A stretch of DNA of 64,000 nt from positions 62,001 to 126,000 of the forward strand of contig JAJQEO010000038.1 of NCBI GenBank assembly GCA_021201665.1, in the 5' to 3' direction. A program made the translations under genes and the position numbers. Each line of letters starts with the position of its first letter. Position 1 is the first letter of the stretch. Positions 62,806-64,000 of the stretch are shown here, piece after piece. A model generated the notes under the pieces. It worked only from the letters and a program-made list of their open reading frames with translations. It did no database searches and had not been told where the DNA came from. This stretch comes from Lachnospiraceae bacterium (GTDB lineage Bacteria; Bacillota; Clostridia; Lachnospirales; Lachnospiraceae).

Positions 62806-63663
62806 ATGAAAAAACGATTTATGGCAGGAGCGATTGCTGCAGCACTGGCAGCGTCTATGACACTGGGCAGTGTCAGCATGGCAGACGAGAGGACGACCTT
62901 TACTGTAGGATTTGATGCGGAATATCCGCCGTACGGCTACATGGACGACGACGGCGAGTATACCGGATTCGATCTGGAGCTGGCGCAGGCCGTCTGCGAC
63001 CTGTTAGGCTGGGAGCTGATCAAGACTCCGATTGACTGGGATTCCAAGGATCTGGAACTGGAGTCCGGCTCGATTGACTGCATCTGGAGCGGGTTTACGA
63101 TCAATGGACGCGAGGACAATTACGCATGGTCTTATCCGTACGTGGACAACAGCCAGGTGATCGTAGTGGCTGAGGATTCCGGAATTGCCAGTCTGGACGA
63201 CCTGGCGGGCAAGATCGTCGGCGTACAGGCAGCTTCGGCGGCACTTGAACTCCTGAGCGAGGGCGGCGACCAGGCGGATCTGGCGGCAACCTTCGGCACT
63301 CTGCAGGAATTCGCAGATTACAATACGGCATTTGTAGAGCTGCAGGCGGGCAGCATCGACGCAGTTGCGATGGATGTCGGCGTAGCGCAGTACCAGATCA
63401 AGGAAAAGGAAGGCTATATTATTCTGGATGAGGAACTGAATTCTGAGCAGTACGGTGTTGGCTTCCGCCTGGATGATGAGGAGCTGCGCGACACGGTAAA
63501 CGAAGCATTGCTTGCGCTGGTAGAGGACGGCACTGTGGCGGAGCTGGCTGAGAAGTACGAGCTGAGCGACATGGTCTGCCTGGGTGAGGGCATCCTTGAC
63601 GAGGCCGGGACTGAGATCGGGACAGAGGCAGCAGAGACTGAAACTGAGACAGCCGCAGAGTAA
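62806..63663 (+). CDS. polar amino-acid ABC transporter substrate-binding protein
   Basis: Family 3 binding protein, 285 residues. After an export signal (KKRFMAGAIAAALAASMTLG) with no lipobox cysteine come the family blocks VGFDAEYPPYGYMDDDGEYTG, FDLELAQAVC, ELESGSIDCIW and the second lobe with AVAMDVGVAQYQI. The last 20 residues are a Glu/Thr-rich tail. GGAGGAG precedes the ATG at 62806. The gene after it, cut by the window edge, begins like the matching permease. The exact amino acid is unknown. Confidence 0.93.
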   Translation: MKKRFMAGAIAAALAASMTLGSVSMADERTTFTVGFDAEYPPYGYMDDDGEYTGFDLELAQAVCDLLGWELIKTPIDWDSKDLELESGSIDCIWSGFTINGREDNYAWSYPYVDNSQVIVVAEDSGIASLDDLAGKIVGVQAASAALELLSEGGDQADLAATFGTLQEFADYNTAFVELQAGSIDAVAMDVGVAQYQIKEKEGYIILDEELNSEQYGVGFRLDDEELRDTVNEALLALVEDGTVAELAEKYELSDMVCLGEGILDEAGTEIGTEAAETETETAAE

Positions 63664-63704
63664 AAATATAAAGGCTGGCCGTAGAGGAGTAAGTGTGATA
63701 AGAT

Positions 63705-63738
63705 AAGGGCATCTCGTAATTACAGGATGCCCTTCTTT
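63705..63738 (+). terminator. terminator after the amino-acid binding protein
   Basis: AAGGGCATC, loop TCGTAATTACAG, GATGCCCTT, then CTTT. It may attenuate transcription into the permease gene that follows. Confidence 0.8.
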
Positions 63739-63964
63739 ATGCGCGGGGCTGCGAGAGGAGTTTTTCCGGCTGCTGCCGGACGCAGCCCGCGCGGGCGAGC
63801 AGGGGAGAGGTCTCCCTGCTCAATTTCCCTGCGAAGCATGAAAGGAAGATGCCGTGAGTGCCAGATGTCTTCAGAATATCTGACCGCAAGGCAGCTAAAG
63901 GGGCATCGCTCTTGATGAAAAACAAAAATGAGAAATAAGTTGTAGTGCGTACAGAGGTGAGATT
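63739..63964 (+). other. leader of the partial permease gene
   Basis: No gene is supported here. GC-rich hairpins occur, the clearest being GAGCAGGGGAGA with TCTCCCTGCTC (63797-63821). I do not recognise a known riboswitch class. GAGGTGA (63954-63960) is the ribosome binding site of the next gene. Confidence 0.45.
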
Positions 63965-64000
63965 ATGAAATTTTCAGTAATGCTGAGTCAGCTGAGCAGC
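63965..64000 (+). CDS. start of a probable amino-acid ABC transporter permease (partial)
   Basis: Only 12 codons are inside the window: MKFSVMLSQLSS. GAGGTGA lies five bases before the ATG. The short sequence fits the N-terminus of polar amino-acid permeases, and the upstream gene is a matching binding protein. The identification rests mainly on position. Confidence 0.5.
   Translation, partial: MKFSVMLSQLSS

Noticed and set aside
63739-63964. Riboswitch before the amino-acid permease
   Set aside because: GC-rich hairpins are present but no known aptamer core could be recognised, so only a leader is annotated.

Overview
The window looks like a piece of chromosome from a gut-type, spore-forming clostridium, most likely Lachnospiraceae. 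I infer this from the paired GlgC/GlgD genes, SpoVG, a DUF3794-LysM spore-type protein, DnaD/DnaC loader genes, LplB/YtcP-type sugar importers, plant-cell-wall enzymes, and GC-rich coding DNA in clostridial gene families. There is no rRNA, tRNA, CRISPR array, prophage or transposase gene. I count 48 genes, one of them cut by the right edge.

Layout. 1-13.9 kb: a CtpA-type protease overlapping a sigma-70-like protein without region 4, pyruvate kinase, a two-component system, a three-gene zinc-ribbon/DUF5685/J-domain operon, MscL, and a YhaO/YhaN (SbcD/SbcC-like) pair. 14-26.7 kb: a glycan locus with a divergent AraC regulator, two sugar permeases, a binding protein, a cytoplasmic sialate-type acetylesterase, a GH115 alpha-glucuronidase and a polyol dehydrogenase. 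This fits uptake and intracellular trimming of acetylated, glucuronate-decorated xylo-oligosaccharides. 26.7-31.3 kb: a DnaA-box cluster, DnaD, DnaC-like loader and PRPP synthase. 31.7-39.3 kb: MurC, GlgC-GlgD, SpoVG, a PlsC-type acyltransferase and MalQ. 39.5-45.6 kb: a lipoprotein, the DUF3794-LysM protein, IspE, a GntR regulator and ArgS. 45.7-51.6 kb: a metal-efflux-type permease, a GH3 glycosidase, a CdaR-type regulator and three tiny genes. 51.9-57 kb: a heterodimeric ABC exporter with its MarR repressor, and a Uma2-family protein. 57-64 kb: a membrane protein of unknown function, a second sugar ABC importer, and the start of an amino-acid ABC importer.

Two features set the window apart. 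First, short palindromic repeats of several unrelated families fill most of the longer intergenic gaps; some are nested, one lies in frame inside ispE and one supplies the stop codon of the acetylesterase. A longer family (three copies, about 165-215 bp) has terminal inverted repeats whose sequence differs between copies while each copy stays self-complementary. Second, about a dozen otherwise conserved proteins carry in-frame, low-complexity or tandem-repeat inserts, including one inside a histidine-kinase ATPase domain. Together these suggest a genome whose genes are invaded or expanded by small repeats at loop positions.

Starts were chosen from visible ribosome binding sites, so several genes are shorter than their longest open frame. 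All functional names come from motif recognition by eye; no database search was possible.
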